This document shows, one piece after another, positions 26,579 to 35,755 of a stretch of 64,000 nt of DNA. The first letter of the stretch is position 1, and every line of letters begins with the position of its first letter. Origin of the DNA: Curvibacter sp. GWA2_63_95 (GTDB lineage Bacteria; Pseudomonadota; Gammaproteobacteria; Burkholderiales; Burkholderiaceae_C); NCBI GenBank assembly GCA_001795455.1, contig MGPB01000021.1, positions 248,001 to 312,000 of the forward strand. Direction: 5' to 3'. Position numbers and translations under genes: made by a program. The notes under the pieces are model-generated. The model saw only the letters and a program-made list of their open reading frames with translations, had not been told where the DNA came from and made no database searches.

Positions 26579-28129
26579 TTGAGTGCAGATAGCTTGAGCC
26601 CCCGTGATGGACCCTGGGCCATTCACATGCAAGGCATCAACAAACGCTTTGGTGCGGTGGCCGCCAATGCCGATGTCGAGTTGCGCGTCGCCATGGGAAC
26701 GGTGCATGGCATCGTGGGCGAAAACGGTGCAGGAAAAAGCACCTTGATGTCGATTTTGTATGGCTTCTACCAGGCCGATAGCGGTACGGTGGATGTGGCT
26801 GGCCGCCGCGTGACAATTCGCAATGCAGACGATGCCATTGCACAGGGTATTGGCATGGTGCACCAGCACTTTATGCTGGTCGACACCTTGACCGCCCTGG
26901 AGAATGTGATGCTGGGTGCCGAGCCCCATTGGCTGCTGCAAAAGGCCGATGCCACGGTGCGCAGCAAACTGGAAAGCCTGATGCAGGCCACCGGTCTGCT
27001 GGTCAAGCTGGACGCCTTGGTGAGCGATTTGCCGGTGGGTGACCGCCAACGCCTGGAGATATTGAAGGCGCTGTATCGCGGTGCCAAGGTGCTGATCCTG
27101 GACGAACCTACGGCCGTGCTGACGCCCCAGGAAACCGAACATTTGTTCAAGGTGCTGCGCGTGCTGCGTGAGCAGGGCACCACCATTTTGCTGATCACCC
27201 ACAAACTGAAAGAAGTCATGGGCCTGTGTGACCAGGTGACCGTGATGCGTGGCGGCCGCGTGGTGCAGGAGCTGCCGATTGCACAAGCTTCGATTGAAAC
27301 GCTGGCCGAAGCCATGGTGGGCCGCAAAGTGCAGATGGGCCGCTTGGACCAGCAGGCACGCCCCGTGGGCGAGGTGCTGCTGGATGCCCAAAATGTGAAG
27401 GTGTGCGATGGGATGCAGGTGGTGCGCCTGCATGGCCTGAACCTGCAGTTGCGCGCTGGAGAGATAGTGGGTGTGGCGGGTGTATCCGGCAATGGCCAAA
27501 GCGAGCTGCTCGACGTGTTGTCGGGTTTGCTGGCACCGCAAGAAGGCAGCCTGCAATTGGGGGGACGCACATTCAGTGTTGCTCGCTGGCTGGACCCGCG
27601 CACCGCACGGGCCCTGGGCCTGGCCCATGTGCCCGAAGATCGGCATGCACGCGCCATGGTGATGGACTTTGTGGCCTGGGAGTCGGCCGTGCTGGGCTAC
27701 GACAGCCTGCCCGAATATGCCTCCCACGGCTGGATGGCGCATGGCCGCATGCGCCAGGCCACGGCCCGCATGATGGAGCGCTTCGATGTGCGCCCGCGCG
27801 ACCCGGAGTTGGTCAGCAGCAAGTTCTCGGGCGGCAACCAGCAAAAGCTGGTGCTGGCGCGCGAGATTGGACAGGTGCCCAAGGTGCTGCTGGTGGGGCA
27901 ACCCACGCGCGGCGTGGACATTGGAGCGATTGAATTTATTTACAGCCAGTTGCGCGCCATGCGCGATGCGGGCTGTGCGGTGCTGGTGGTGTCCAGCGAA
28001 CTGGATGAAATTTTGGCGTTGTCGGACAGGGTGATTGTGATGAACCAAGGGCGGGTCACCGGGGAGTTGGCGATCGCCGACTGCACCGAGGCTGGTTTGG
28101 GCTTGCTGATGACCGGAGGTGGGCAATGA
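26579..28129 (+). CDS. Nucleoside ABC transporter ATP-binding protein (duplicated ATPase)
   Basis: A 516-aa double ATPase, of the kind that partners BMP-type binding proteins. First half: Walker [22 protein letters not shown]-loop, Walker B VLILDEPTAVLTP. Second half: GVSGNGQSELLDVLSG, signature KFSGGNQQKLVLARE and LLVGQPTRGVDIG, where the Walker B acidic residue is replaced by Gln (family-typical weakening). The start is a TTG at 26579 with AGGAG six bases upstream; an upstream GTG at 26519 lies in the terminator stem and is less likely. Overlaps the first permease by ATGA. Confidence 0.9.
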   Translation: MSADSLSPRDGPWAIHMQGINKRFGAVAANADVELRVAMGTVHGIVGENGAGKSTLMSILYGFYQADSGTVDVAGRRVTIRNADDAIAQGIGMVHQHFMLVDTLTALENVMLGAEPHWLLQKADATVRSKLESLMQATGLLVKLDALVSDLPVGDRQRLEILKALYRGAKVLILDEPTAVLTPQETEHLFKVLRVLREQGTTILLITHKLKEVMGLCDQVTVMRGGRVVQELPIAQASIETLAEAMVGRKVQMGRLDQQARPVGEVLLDAQNVKVCDGMQVVRLHGLNLQLRAGEIVGVAGVSGNGQSELLDVLSGLLAPQEGSLQLGGRTFSVARWLDPRTARALGLAHVPEDRHARAMVMDFVAWESAVLGYDSLPEYASHGWMAHGRMRQATARMMERFDVRPRDPELVSSKFSGGNQQKLVLAREIGQVPKVLLVGQPTRGVDIGAIEFIYSQLRAMRDAGCAVLVVSSELDEILALSDRVIVMNQGRVTGELAIADCTEAGLGLLMTGGGQ

Positions 28130-29241
28130 GCGCGTCTTACTCCTTGCCGCGCTGGGCCGATCTGGTGCTATTGCCGGCCGTGTGCCTCATGGTGGCATTG
28201 CTGGCTGCTGCCGGTGTCGTGGCCTTGGTGGGGCAAGACCCGGCGGAGGTCATTTCAGTGCTGATCCACGGCGCTTTTGGCACCCAGCGCGGCATCAGCT
28301 ACACCTTGTATTACGCCACCACCTTCATCTTCACCGGGCTGGCGGTGGCCGTGGCTTTCCATGGCGGGCTGTTCAACATCGGTGGTGAGGGGCAGGCCAT
28401 TCTGGGGGGCCTGGGTGTGGGCCTGGTCGCGTTGTGGTTGTCGCACGCACTGCCAGCGTGGATCATGCTGCCACTCATGGTGCTGTCTGGCGCCTTGTTT
28501 GGAGCAGCCTGGGCGGCGGTGCCCGCGTATTTACAGGCCTACCGCGGCAGCCATGTGGTGATCACCACCATCATGTTCAACTTCATTGCCAGCAGTGTGT
28601 TGGTCTACCTGTTGGTGAATCACCTGCGGCCCTCGGGCTCCATGTCGGTAGAGAGTGCGGCCTTTGCCGACTCGGCCAAGCTGCCGTCCATGCACGAAGT
28701 CTTGGCGTGGCTGGGTATTGAATGGTCTGCTTCGCCCTTGAACGTGAGCCTGTTTCTGGCCTTGGGCGCAGCGTTGCTCATTTATCTGTTTTTGTGGCGC
28801 ACACGCGCCGGCTACCACCTGCGGGCCGTGGGGTCCAGTGCCAGCGCGGCCGAATATGCAGGTATCCGTTCACGCCACCAGGTCATGATTGCCATGGCCA
28901 TTTCGGGCGGATTGGCGGGCCTGGTGGGCATGAACGAAATTGCCGGGGTGAACGGTCGTTTGCTGCTGGAGTTTGTGAGTGGTGCGGGCTTCACTGGCAT
29001 CGCGGTGGCGCTGATGGGGCGCAACCATCCGGTGGGCATTGTGTTTGCCAGCGTGCTGTTTGGTGCCTTGTTCCAGGGCGGTGCTGAAGTGGCATTTGAG
29101 GTGACCGGCTTTAGCCGGGAAATGGTGGTGATGGTGCAAGGTTTTATCGTGCTGTTTTCCGGGGCCATGGCCTATGTGATTGCGCCGCGCCTGGGGTGGG
29201 TGCTGGTGCGTGTGTTCAAGGTGGGAGTGCGCCATGGATGA
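28126..29241 (+). CDS. Nucleoside ABC transporter permease 1
   Basis: A 371-aa integral membrane permease (BPD_transp_2 fold, similar to YufP/NupP-type). Hydrophobic spans begin at residue about 10 (LVLLPAVCLMVALLAAAGV). The family sequence FHGGLFNIGGEGQAILGG near residue 80 and the loop RAVGSSASAAEYAGIRS around residue 230 that contacts the ATPase are both present. Overlaps the ATPase gene by 4 bases and the second permease by 8 bases, so the subunits are strongly coupled. Confidence 0.92.
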   Translation: MSASYSLPRWADLVLLPAVCLMVALLAAAGVVALVGQDPAEVISVLIHGAFGTQRGISYTLYYATTFIFTGLAVAVAFHGGLFNIGGEGQAILGGLGVGLVALWLSHALPAWIMLPLMVLSGALFGAAWAAVPAYLQAYRGSHVVITTIMFNFIASSVLVYLLVNHLRPSGSMSVESAAFADSAKLPSMHEVLAWLGIEWSASPLNVSLFLALGAALLIYLFLWRTRAGYHLRAVGSSASAAEYAGIRSRHQVMIAMAISGGLAGLVGMNEIAGVNGRLLLEFVSGAGFTGIAVALMGRNHPVGIVFASVLFGALFQGGAEVAFEVTGFSREMVVMVQGFIVLFSGAMAYVIAPRLGWVLVRVFKVGVRHG

Positions 29242-30202
29242 TTCCCTGATTTACGCCATGCTGGCATCCACGCTGCGGGTGTCGACCCCGCTGGTGCTGT
29301 GCGCCTTGGCCGGTTTGTTGTCCGAGCGCTCGGGCGTGGTGGACATTGGTCTGGAAGGCAAGATGCTGTTTGCAGCCTTTGCGGCTGGTGCGTGTGGGGC
29401 GGTGTACCAATCTACGGCGCTGGCCTTGCTGGTTGGTATTCTGGTGTCTACGGCCTTGTCGTGGATGCACGGCTTGGCCTGTGTGAGCCACAAGGGCGAC
29501 CAGGTGGTGTCTGGCGTGGCCATCAACATCATTGCAGCGGGCATGACGGTGGTGCTGGGGATTGCCTGGTTTGAGCAGGGGGGGCAAACCCCGCCGGTGA
29601 GCGATGTGGTGCGCATCCAGCCGCTGTTCCCGGCCTTGCAAGCGTCAGTGCAAACCATTCCTGTGGTGGGCAACTTCATTGGTGTGGGCTTGCTGAGCCA
29701 TAACGCGCTGGTGTACCTGGCGTTCGCGCTGGTGCCTGCTACGTGGTGGCTGCTGTTCCGCACCCGCTTTGGTTTGCGTCTGCGGGCTGTGGGAGAGAAT
29801 CCCCAGATGGTCGATGCCGCGGGTGTGTCTGTGGCGCGCTTGCGCTACAGCGCGCTGACGCTCAATGGCATTTTGTGTGGCTTGGCGGGTGGTTACTTGG
29901 TGCTGGCGCAAAGTGCCAACTTCTCGGCCAATATGACCGCGGGCCGTGGCTTCATGGCACTGGCTGCGCTGATTTTCGGGCGCTGGCATCCTGTGGGGGC
30001 ATTCTGGGCCTGCCTGTTGTTTGGTTTTCTGGATGCCGCTGCCATTCGCCTGCAAGGCGTGCGGGTGCCGGGGATGGGTGAGGTGCCGGTGCAGTTCATC
30101 CAGGCACTGCCTTACCTGCTCACGGTCATCCTGTTGGCGGGTTTTATCGGCAAGGCGGTAGCGCCCCAGGCCTTGGGCAAGCCCTATACCAAGGAGCGCT
30201 AG
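29234..30202 (+). CDS. Nucleoside ABC transporter permease 2
   Basis: A 322-aa permease pairing with the preceding one (YufQ/NupQ-type). It begins MDDSLIYAMLASTLRVSTP, has the conserved LSERSGVVDIGLEGKML near residue 35 and the ATPase-contact loop RAVGENPQMVDAAGVSV near residue 195. About 8-9 membrane spans. Start at 29234 falls inside the upstream permease gene; the longer frame from 29180 adds a Trp/Cys-rich stretch unlike the family. With the BMP protein and double ATPase it completes an importer for nucleosides, plausibly pseudouridine as well. Confidence 0.92.
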   Translation: MDDSLIYAMLASTLRVSTPLVLCALAGLLSERSGVVDIGLEGKMLFAAFAAGACGAVYQSTALALLVGILVSTALSWMHGLACVSHKGDQVVSGVAINIIAAGMTVVLGIAWFEQGGQTPPVSDVVRIQPLFPALQASVQTIPVVGNFIGVGLLSHNALVYLAFALVPATWWLLFRTRFGLRLRAVGENPQMVDAAGVSVARLRYSALTLNGILCGLAGGYLVLAQSANFSANMTAGRGFMALAALIFGRWHPVGAFWACLLFGFLDAAAIRLQGVRVPGMGEVPVQFIQALPYLLTVILLAGFIGKAVAPQALGKPYTKER

Positions 30203-30214
30203 ACTCGGGGCAAC

Positions 30215-30952
30215 ATGGCAGCAACGGTATTGGTCAAGGTGGTGGGGTTCAGTGATGTTGAGCGACATTCGCTCAACACCCTGTTTCGTCTTTCCGGACG
30301 GGAAGGGCCCAATTACCACCTTTGGACGCCGGATGCCGCCGGTCCGGCCCAGGTCGCCCTGATCGATGTTGACAGTTACGAGGCTGGCCTGGAGCTCGTG
30401 TCACCCAGTTTCAACCCCAACTTGAAAATGATCTGTGTGGGCGCAGAGGCTCCTACGCTGGCGTGGCGCACCGTGCCGCGACCGGTCGATTGGGCCGCCA
30501 TGGTGGGGCTCTTGGATGAGCTGTTTGTGTCTGCGGTGGATGTGGATATCGACATCAGCCAGGAGGACCCACCGGCTGCGCCTTTGCCGCCGGGGGTCAA
30601 GCTGGCCCTGTTGGCGGGTCTGCCCCTGGAGGCGCGTCTGTACCTGCGTGCACGTTTGGCGCTGGCCGGCATTACCGCGGTGGACGAAGTACAAACTGCG
30701 GCCCAGCTGGATGACAGCGTGAAGGCCCGCCCCTACGATCTGGTGCTGGTGTACGTGAACGACGATGCCATCGACCCCTGGATGCTGGTGAAACATTTGC
30801 AGGATCTGGAAAAGCCGGTGCGCAGCGTGGTGGGCGTGTCCACCAATGCGAGCTGGAAAACCGCCAATCTGGCCGAGCGCATGGGCTGCATGGGCCTGCT
30901 GGAGATTCCGTTCAATCCCATGCAAGTGATTGGCCTGCTACAGAAAGTCTAA
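30215..30952 (+). CDS. Hypothetical protein, tandem pseudo-receiver-like domains
   Basis: A 245-aa cytoplasmic protein I cannot name. Two alpha/beta segments of about 110 residues each resemble receiver folds: VLVKVVGFSDVERHSLNTLF ... VALIDVDSYEAGLEL, and VKLALLAGLPLEARLYLRARL ... YDLVLVYVNDDAIDPW, then VGVSTNASWKTANLAERMGC and LEIPFNPMQVIGLLQKV. The last block mimics the end of CheY-like domains (K-P-F becomes I-P-F). No intact phospho-acceptor set is seen. The stop codon overlaps the convergent mnmC stop by 4 bases. A role in signalling without phosphorylation is inference. Confidence 0.75.
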   Translation: MAATVLVKVVGFSDVERHSLNTLFRLSGREGPNYHLWTPDAAGPAQVALIDVDSYEAGLELVSPSFNPNLKMICVGAEAPTLAWRTVPRPVDWAAMVGLLDELFVSAVDVDIDISQEDPPAAPLPPGVKLALLAGLPLEARLYLRARLALAGITAVDEVQTAAQLDDSVKARPYDLVLVYVNDDAIDPWMLVKHLQDLEKPVRSVVGVSTNASWKTANLAERMGCMGLLEIPFNPMQVIGLLQKV

Positions 30953-32688
30953 CTGCGCTTGCGCTTGGGGCGGCGCACATCCAGGCTGCGCGCCAGGCTG
31001 CTTTCCAGGGGCCAGGGCTCACCACACAAGCGGGCGACCAGCAACTCGGCCCCGAGTGCCGAAAACGTCAACCCCCGTGCTCCCATGCCGGCGTGAATCC
31101 AGAGCGAAGGTGTCCCCCCATCGGGTGCATCGCTGAGTGCGCCGACCCACGGCAATCGATCGTGGGTCACGCACCGGGTGGCGGACCAATGGAGGACTTC
31201 ATGGCGTGCAAATGCAGGTGCCACATCCGCCCCCACGGTCGGCAGCAATTCGCCCAGGCGCTGGGCATTGGTCCGGTGCTGCTCTGCCAGCGGCGCCAGA
31301 CGGTGGCCCGCCACTTCGGGAATACGGTCTGGCTCAAATGTGGAGCCAGCCAGCCACGCCGAACCGCCGTCCAGCGGCACTTGTGGCAAAAAGTTGCCAT
31401 GGCCGTTGACCGGATGTTGGGGCCAATGGGCAGCCAGGGGCAGGGTGGCGTGCATGGCGTAACTCACCGTGCCGTGCACCGCGTGCAGAAACTCCAGCCG
31501 TTGTGCCAATCCCTCGCCCAAAAAATGCACATGCGCAGGGTCCATCATCAGAGGCACGCAGCCGGAGGCATTGGCCAACACGAGCAGCTCGGATTCCGCC
31601 CGGATATCGCCCTCCGGGCCGATCAACTGCCACACACCGTGGTGCTGTTGCAAACCGGTAATACGGGCTTCAAACAGGCAGCGAATGCCGGGGTGGCGCA
31701 GCCAGGCCTCTACCAGGCGGGTGGGGCGTATCCAGGCGCCTTGCGGGTGCCAGCGGGTGGTGCTGTGTTCCAGGTCTTGCTCCAGCACCCCACTGGCGTG
31801 CCAGTCGGTGCCATCCTGCAACAGGGCCGCTGCATGTTGCAGCATGAGTCGCGCGCCTACACGTGACATGCGGGAGCGGGGGCTGTCGTCCGCCGATACA
31901 TGGGGCACGACCAAGCCCGCTGGCAGTCCGGAGGCGCCGCCCGCCGCCGCCGCATGTTGGTCCAACACCGTGACCTGCCAGCCGCGCCTTGCCAGTGCGT
32001 AAGCCACACTGGCACCGGAGATGCCGGCACCCAGCACCGTGCAACGCTGTGGGGCGATGGTGGGGGGGCTCTGGTCGCGTGCACCCAAAGACCAGCGCGG
32101 TTCAAAACGTCCTTGCAGGCCATGGCCATCCGGCCGCACGTCCACATACCCTGCCTCTGCCAGCCATGCGTGGGTCTCTGGTGCTGCGTTGTCCAGCACC
32201 AACCGCGCACCACGTTGGCTGCAGCGCGCCAGGGCCTTGATGCTCCACTTGTCCCAGGCGATGTTGGCGCCGCACCCCCACAGGGTGTGGGCCAGGAATT
32301 GCTGCTCGGCCAGAAGCGCAGCGGCGTCCCCTACGCACAGGGTAAGCGAGAGCTGGCCTTGTGCGAGCAGGATGCGGTGTTGGCCTGGTCCCAGATCCGC
32401 GCAGGCGGCACCCAGTGCATCGGCCAGGGGGCGCCATTGGGGCGTGTTTTGGGTGGCTTGCCGGGCGAGCACAGACAGCTGCTGCGCCTGGGCGGGCGCC
32501 AGCAGGCCCACGTAATGCAGCATGCGCGGGCGCTGCGTGTCAGTCTGCCAGGTGTGCCAGCAGTGCAAAAATGGGGTGAGGGTCGCAAAGTCGGTGTCCA
32601 ACACCGTCCAGGCCGGGCGGTCGGCCCAGGCCTGGGGGAGTGCGCAAGACGCAAGCAGGCGTTGGGGCAGGGTGCCTGCGTCGTCCAT
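30949..32688 (-). CDS. mnmC: MnmC-like tRNA wobble-uridine oxidoreductase with degenerate methyltransferase half
   Basis: A 579-aa two-domain protein. The C-terminal domain (from about residue 215) is an FAD oxidoreductase of the DAO fold: TVLGAGISGASVAYALARRG, GASGLPAGLVVPHVS, and the end WIHAGMGARGLTFSALGAELL, as in MnmC that converts cmnm5(s2)U34 to nm5(s2)U34. The N-terminal half aligns by eye with the MnmC1 methyltransferase (WHTWQTDTQRPRMLHYV) but the SAM loop expected as E-T-G-F-G-x-G reads LDTDFATLT, and the D-G-F catalytic motif is missing. It is about 90 residues shorter than the E. coli protein. The methylation step may be lost or done by another protein. Confidence 0.82.
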   Translation of the reverse strand: MDDAGTLPQRLLASCALPQAWADRPAWTVLDTDFATLTPFLHCWHTWQTDTQRPRMLHYVGLLAPAQAQQLSVLARQATQNTPQWRPLADALGAACADLGPGQHRILLAQGQLSLTLCVGDAAALLAEQQFLAHTLWGCGANIAWDKWSIKALARCSQRGARLVLDNAAPETHAWLAEAGYVDVRPDGHGLQGRFEPRWSLGARDQSPPTIAPQRCTVLGAGISGASVAYALARRGWQVTVLDQHAAAAGGASGLPAGLVVPHVSADDSPRSRMSRVGARLMLQHAAALLQDGTDWHASGVLEQDLEHSTTRWHPQGAWIRPTRLVEAWLRHPGIRCLFEARITGLQQHHGVWQLIGPEGDIRAESELLVLANASGCVPLMMDPAHVHFLGEGLAQRLEFLHAVHGTVSYAMHATLPLAAHWPQHPVNGHGNFLPQVPLDGGSAWLAGSTFEPDRIPEVAGHRLAPLAEQHRTNAQRLGELLPTVGADVAPAFARHEVLHWSATRCVTHDRLPWVGALSDAPDGGTPSLWIHAGMGARGLTFSALGAELLVARLCGEPWPLESSLARSLDVRRPKRKRS

Positions 32689-32696
32689 GCCTGGCC

Positions 32697-32969
32697 TCAG
32701 GCGCTGGGGGGAACGTAGCCCTGGGCGGCGTCAGCGCCGTCGCCGAAAAAGTGGTTTTCCATCTGGCGGGCCAGGTACTGGCGCGCGCGCGCGTCGGCCA
32801 GGTTCAGGCGGTTTTCGTTGACCAGCATGGTCTGGTGCTTGAGCCAGGCGGCCCAGGCTTCCTTGCTCACGCTCTCCCAGATGCGCTTGCCCAGCTCACC
32901 AGGGTAGGGCGCAAAATCCAGGCCTTCAGCCTCTTTGCCCAGCTTGATACAGTTGACGGTGCGTGCCAT
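32697..32969 (-). CDS. yggX: Fe(2+)-trafficking protein YggX
   Basis: A 90-aa YggX-family protein, which protects Fe-S clusters from oxidative damage and may traffic iron. Family landmarks: [20 protein letters not shown] with the conserved Cys7, [19 protein letters not shown] and [16 protein letters not shown]. Its full length matches the family. It lies 8 bases upstream of mnmC on the same strand. Confidence 0.95.
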   Translation of the reverse strand: MARTVNCIKLGKEAEGLDFAPYPGELGKRIWESVSKEAWAAWLKHQTMLVNENRLNLADARARQYLARQMENHFFGDGADAAQGYVPPSA

Positions 32970-33121
32970 GGGGAAAACCTTTTAGTCGATGGTGTGAAAA
33001 CGAAGGCCGCATCTTATTCGCTTTGGCCCAAGCCCCTGCAGACCGGGGAACTTCGGCGATGTGCATGGCACCAACCCGTAACGCCGGCCCGTCGGCTGCG
33101 CAACAGAACGAGGAATTGATT

Positions 33122-33634
33122 TTGAATTTGGTTTTCAACTGGATGGACAACGCGCCGCGACGCGTGTTTGGTGGGGTGGTGTTGGCCTGCGTGGCCATGC
33201 TGGCGTTTGGCATGTACCTGCAGCATGTGGTGGGCCTGGAGCCTTGCCCGATGTGCATCGTGCAGCGATATGCTCTCATATTGGTAGCTGTTAGCGCAGC
33301 ATTGGCGGGGGCTAGTGGCCGAAAAGGCTTGCAAATCACTGGTGCGTTGCTGTTGGCGGTGTTTGCGGTGGCCGGGGCGTATGTGGCGGCCCGCCAAAGC
33401 TGGTTGCAGTGGTACCCGCCTGAGGTGGTGTCCTGTGGGCGCGACCTCTACGGCATGATCGAAACCTTTCCGCTCAAACGCGCACTGCCCATGATCTTCC
33501 GTGGCGGTGGCGATTGCAGCAAGATCGACTGGACCTTTCTGGGCGGCTCCATCGCCAACTGGTCTTTCCTGTGTTTTGTCGGCTTTGCGGTTTTTGGCAG
33601 CCTGATGACCTGGCGCATCGCCCGCCGACGCTGA
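33122..33634 (+). CDS. dsbB: Disulfide bond formation protein DsbB
   Basis: Four-span inner-membrane quinone reductase that reoxidises DsbA, 170 aa from the chosen start. The first periplasmic loop carries GLEPCPMCIVQRYAL (redox pair CPMC) and the second has Cys in VSCGRDLYG and GGGDCSKIDWTF. I chose TTG 33122, seven bases after AGGA; ATG at 33143 (giving MDNAPRR) is an alternative, and the long frame from 32963 overlaps yggX. Inside the gene, DNA 33271-33320 is a copy of the dispersed TAGC-type repeat, encoding the start of the second membrane span and the following loop. Confidence 0.88.
   Translation: MNLVFNWMDNAPRRVFGGVVLACVAMLAFGMYLQHVVGLEPCPMCIVQRYALILVAVSAALAGASGRKGLQITGALLLAVFAVAGAYVAARQSWLQWYPPEVVSCGRDLYGMIETFPLKRALPMIFRGGGDCSKIDWTFLGGSIANWSFLCFVGFAVFGSLMTWRIARRR
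33271..33320. repeat. Dispersed TAGC-type repeat inside dsbB
   Basis: TGCTCTCATATTGGTAGCTG, TTAGCGCAGCATTGGCGGGG and GCTAGTGGCC: the same word order as the copies at 17459 and (reverse) 20357. It is translated here as part of DsbB. Confidence 0.6.
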
Positions 33635-33747
33635 ACGCTGCGGGTTTTCACTTCGGGTTTTCCTCTGCACTTGCCTGCGCAAAGTGACTAGTATCTTTCT
33701 AGTCCGCTCAGGGCGGGCTTTTGCAGAAGAAATACAGGAGACCCGCC

Positions 33748-35301
33748 ATGTTCCAGCTCGCGTCGTATTCAGTCGCCCGGCGACTTGGCTTACTGACCGT
33801 CAGTGCGCTTCTGGGTCTGGTCATTTTGCTGACCTATTTCATGGTCTCAGAGCGCAACATGTTGTTGCAGGAGCGCCAAACCAGCGTGCGACATGCGGTC
33901 GAGGTGGCGCATGGAGTGGTAGCGCATTTCCATGACCTGTCCACCAAGGGTAAGTTGAGCGAAGACGAGGCCAAGACAGCCGCCATTGCCGCCCTCAAGG
34001 CCCTGCGCTACGGCGGCTCCGAATATTTCTGGATCAACGACATGCAGCCCAAGATGGTGATGCACCCGATCCGCCCCGAGCTGGATGGCAAAGACCTGGC
34101 AGAAAACAAGGATCCCACGGGCAAACCCCTCTTCGTGGCTTTTGTGGACGTGGTCAAGGCCAAGGGCGCTGGCGATGTACCCTACCTCTGGCCCAAGCCG
34201 GGTAGTGACAAACCTGTGCTCAAGGTGTCCCACGTCAAGGGGTTTGCCCCTTGGGGATGGATTGTGGGCTCCGGGGTGTATGTGGACACGGTGGACGCGG
34301 CCATCATGAGTCGGGCCGTGCAGTCTGGTGTTGCCGCACTGGTGCTGGCCGCGGTACTGCTGGGGGTCGGGGTAATCATCACGCGCAGCATTGCCAAGCA
34401 GCTGGGTGGTGAGCCTGGTGTGGCCAATGCCATCACCCACCGCATGGCTCAGGGCGAACTGAACGTGGAGATTCCGCTCAAACCTGATGATGACTCCAGC
34501 GTCATGCACGGCATTAAGGGTATGCGCGACAACATGGCCCGCATCGTGGCCCAGGTGCGCGAGGGTAGCGAGTCGGTGGCGACGGCCAGTGCCGAGATCG
34601 CCCAGGGTAACCAGGATTTGTCTTCTCGAACGGAGTCGCAGGCCAGTGCGCTGGAAGAGACGGCCGCTTCCATGGAAGAACTGGGTTCCACGGTACGGCA
34701 AAACGCCGACAATGCCAGCCAAGCCAACCAACTGGCACAGAGTGCCTCGGTGGTGGCGATGCAGGGGGGCGAGGTGGTGGCCCAGGTGGTCAACACCATG
34801 AAAGGCATCAACGACAGCTCGCGCAAGATTGCCGACATCATCAGTGTGATCGACGGCATTGCCTTCCAGACCAATATCCTTGCGTTGAATGCTGCCGTAG
34901 AGGCTGCACGCGCCGGCGAGCAGGGCCGGGGCTTTGCCGTGGTAGCCAGTGAGGTGCGGTCCTTGGCCGGTCGCAGCGCCGATGCCGCCAAAGAAATCAA
35001 GAACCTCATCAGCGACAGCGTGCAGCGCGTGGAGCAGGGCTCTGTGCTGGTGGATCAGGCTGGCAGCACGATGACCGAGGTGGTTAGCAGCATCCGCCGA
35101 GTCACTGACATCATGGGCGAGATCAGCGCGGCCAGCTCCGAGCAGAGTGCCGGGGTGGCGCAGGTGGGTGAGGCTGTTTCGCAGATGGACCAGGCCACGC
35201 AGCAAAACGCGGCGCTGGTGGAGGAAATGGCGGCGGCGGCCTCCAGCCTGCGGTCTCAGGCGGAAGATTTGGTGAAGACAGTGGCGGTGTTCAAGCTCTA
35301 G
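33748..35301 (+). CDS. Methyl-accepting chemotaxis protein, single-Cache sensor
   Basis: A 517-aa chemoreceptor. Membrane span at residues 13-33 ([19 protein letters not shown]), then a periplasmic single-Cache (sCache_2) domain to about 190 with the typical [16 protein letters not shown] and [21 protein letters not shown], a second span ([20 protein letters not shown]), a HAMP segment, and the cytoplasmic signalling hairpin whose tip reads [20 protein letters not shown]. No C-terminal NWETF-type pentapeptide is present, so adaptation enzymes bind without a tether. Start at 33748 follows caggagacccgcc. sCache_2 receptors often sense small organic acids; the ligand is not predictable here. Confidence 0.93.
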   Translation: MFQLASYSVARRLGLLTVSALLGLVILLTYFMVSERNMLLQERQTSVRHAVEVAHGVVAHFHDLSTKGKLSEDEAKTAAIAALKALRYGGSEYFWINDMQPKMVMHPIRPELDGKDLAENKDPTGKPLFVAFVDVVKAKGAGDVPYLWPKPGSDKPVLKVSHVKGFAPWGWIVGSGVYVDTVDAAIMSRAVQSGVAALVLAAVLLGVGVIITRSIAKQLGGEPGVANAITHRMAQGELNVEIPLKPDDDSSVMHGIKGMRDNMARIVAQVREGSESVATASAEIAQGNQDLSSRTESQASALEETAASMEELGSTVRQNADNASQANQLAQSASVVAMQGGEVVAQVVNTMKGINDSSRKIADIISVIDGIAFQTNILALNAAVEAARAGEQGRGFAVVASEVRSLAGRSADAAKEIKNLISDSVQRVEQGSVLVDQAGSTMTEVVSSIRRVTDIMGEISAASSEQSAGVAQVGEAVSQMDQATQQNAALVEEMAAAASSLRSQAEDLVKTVAVFKL

Positions 35302-35340
35302 GTTGGGGCACGCTTTTTTGCCTCATTGGCTTGTTGGGCG

Positions 35341-35724
35341 GCACCGCTTTTTTAACACCCACTCCCCCGGCCCCTCGCCCCGTCGGCGAGGGGAGCTTTT
35401 AACAGCCATATTTTGTTTTTGTCGCCGGCTAAGCGGCTACTGGCGGTGCTTTAGAACTGTGCTGGCGCACCACGGCCCGCGCCTGCGTTGGGGGTGACCT
35501 CGCAGAGATGGGTTGTTCAATGCTGGCGGCAGCGCCCGCCAGTGGGGGAGCGCCAACATGTTCGAAGTCCCACAACCGTTGGCACTGGCCGTGGCGCGAA
35601 GTCGCGGTGGCAACCTCACTGAATTGATTCCGTATTTGGAGCACAGCCATCAAATCGGCTGTTCAAGGCTCCCCTCGCCGACGGGGCGAGGGGATGGGGG
35701 AGTGGGTGTTCAAAAAAGCGGTGC
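35341..35724. repeat. 384-bp inverted-repeat element between the chemoreceptor and argA
   Basis: The 454-base gap between these convergent genes (35302-35755) holds near-identical arms in opposite orientation: 35341-35407 and 35657-35724. They share gcaccgctttttt, aacacccactccccc, the hairpin CCCCTCGCcccgtcgGCGAGGGG and aacagcc, with only a few differences. The 249-base centre has no convincing gene. Each arm contains a hairpin preceded or followed by a T/A-run, so the arms may serve as terminators for the two flanking genes. No transposase and no obvious target duplication are visible; a MITE- or BIME-like origin is possible. Confidence 0.75.
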
Positions 35725-35755
35725 AGCCGGGCAAAAGAGCCCAAAAAACAAACGC

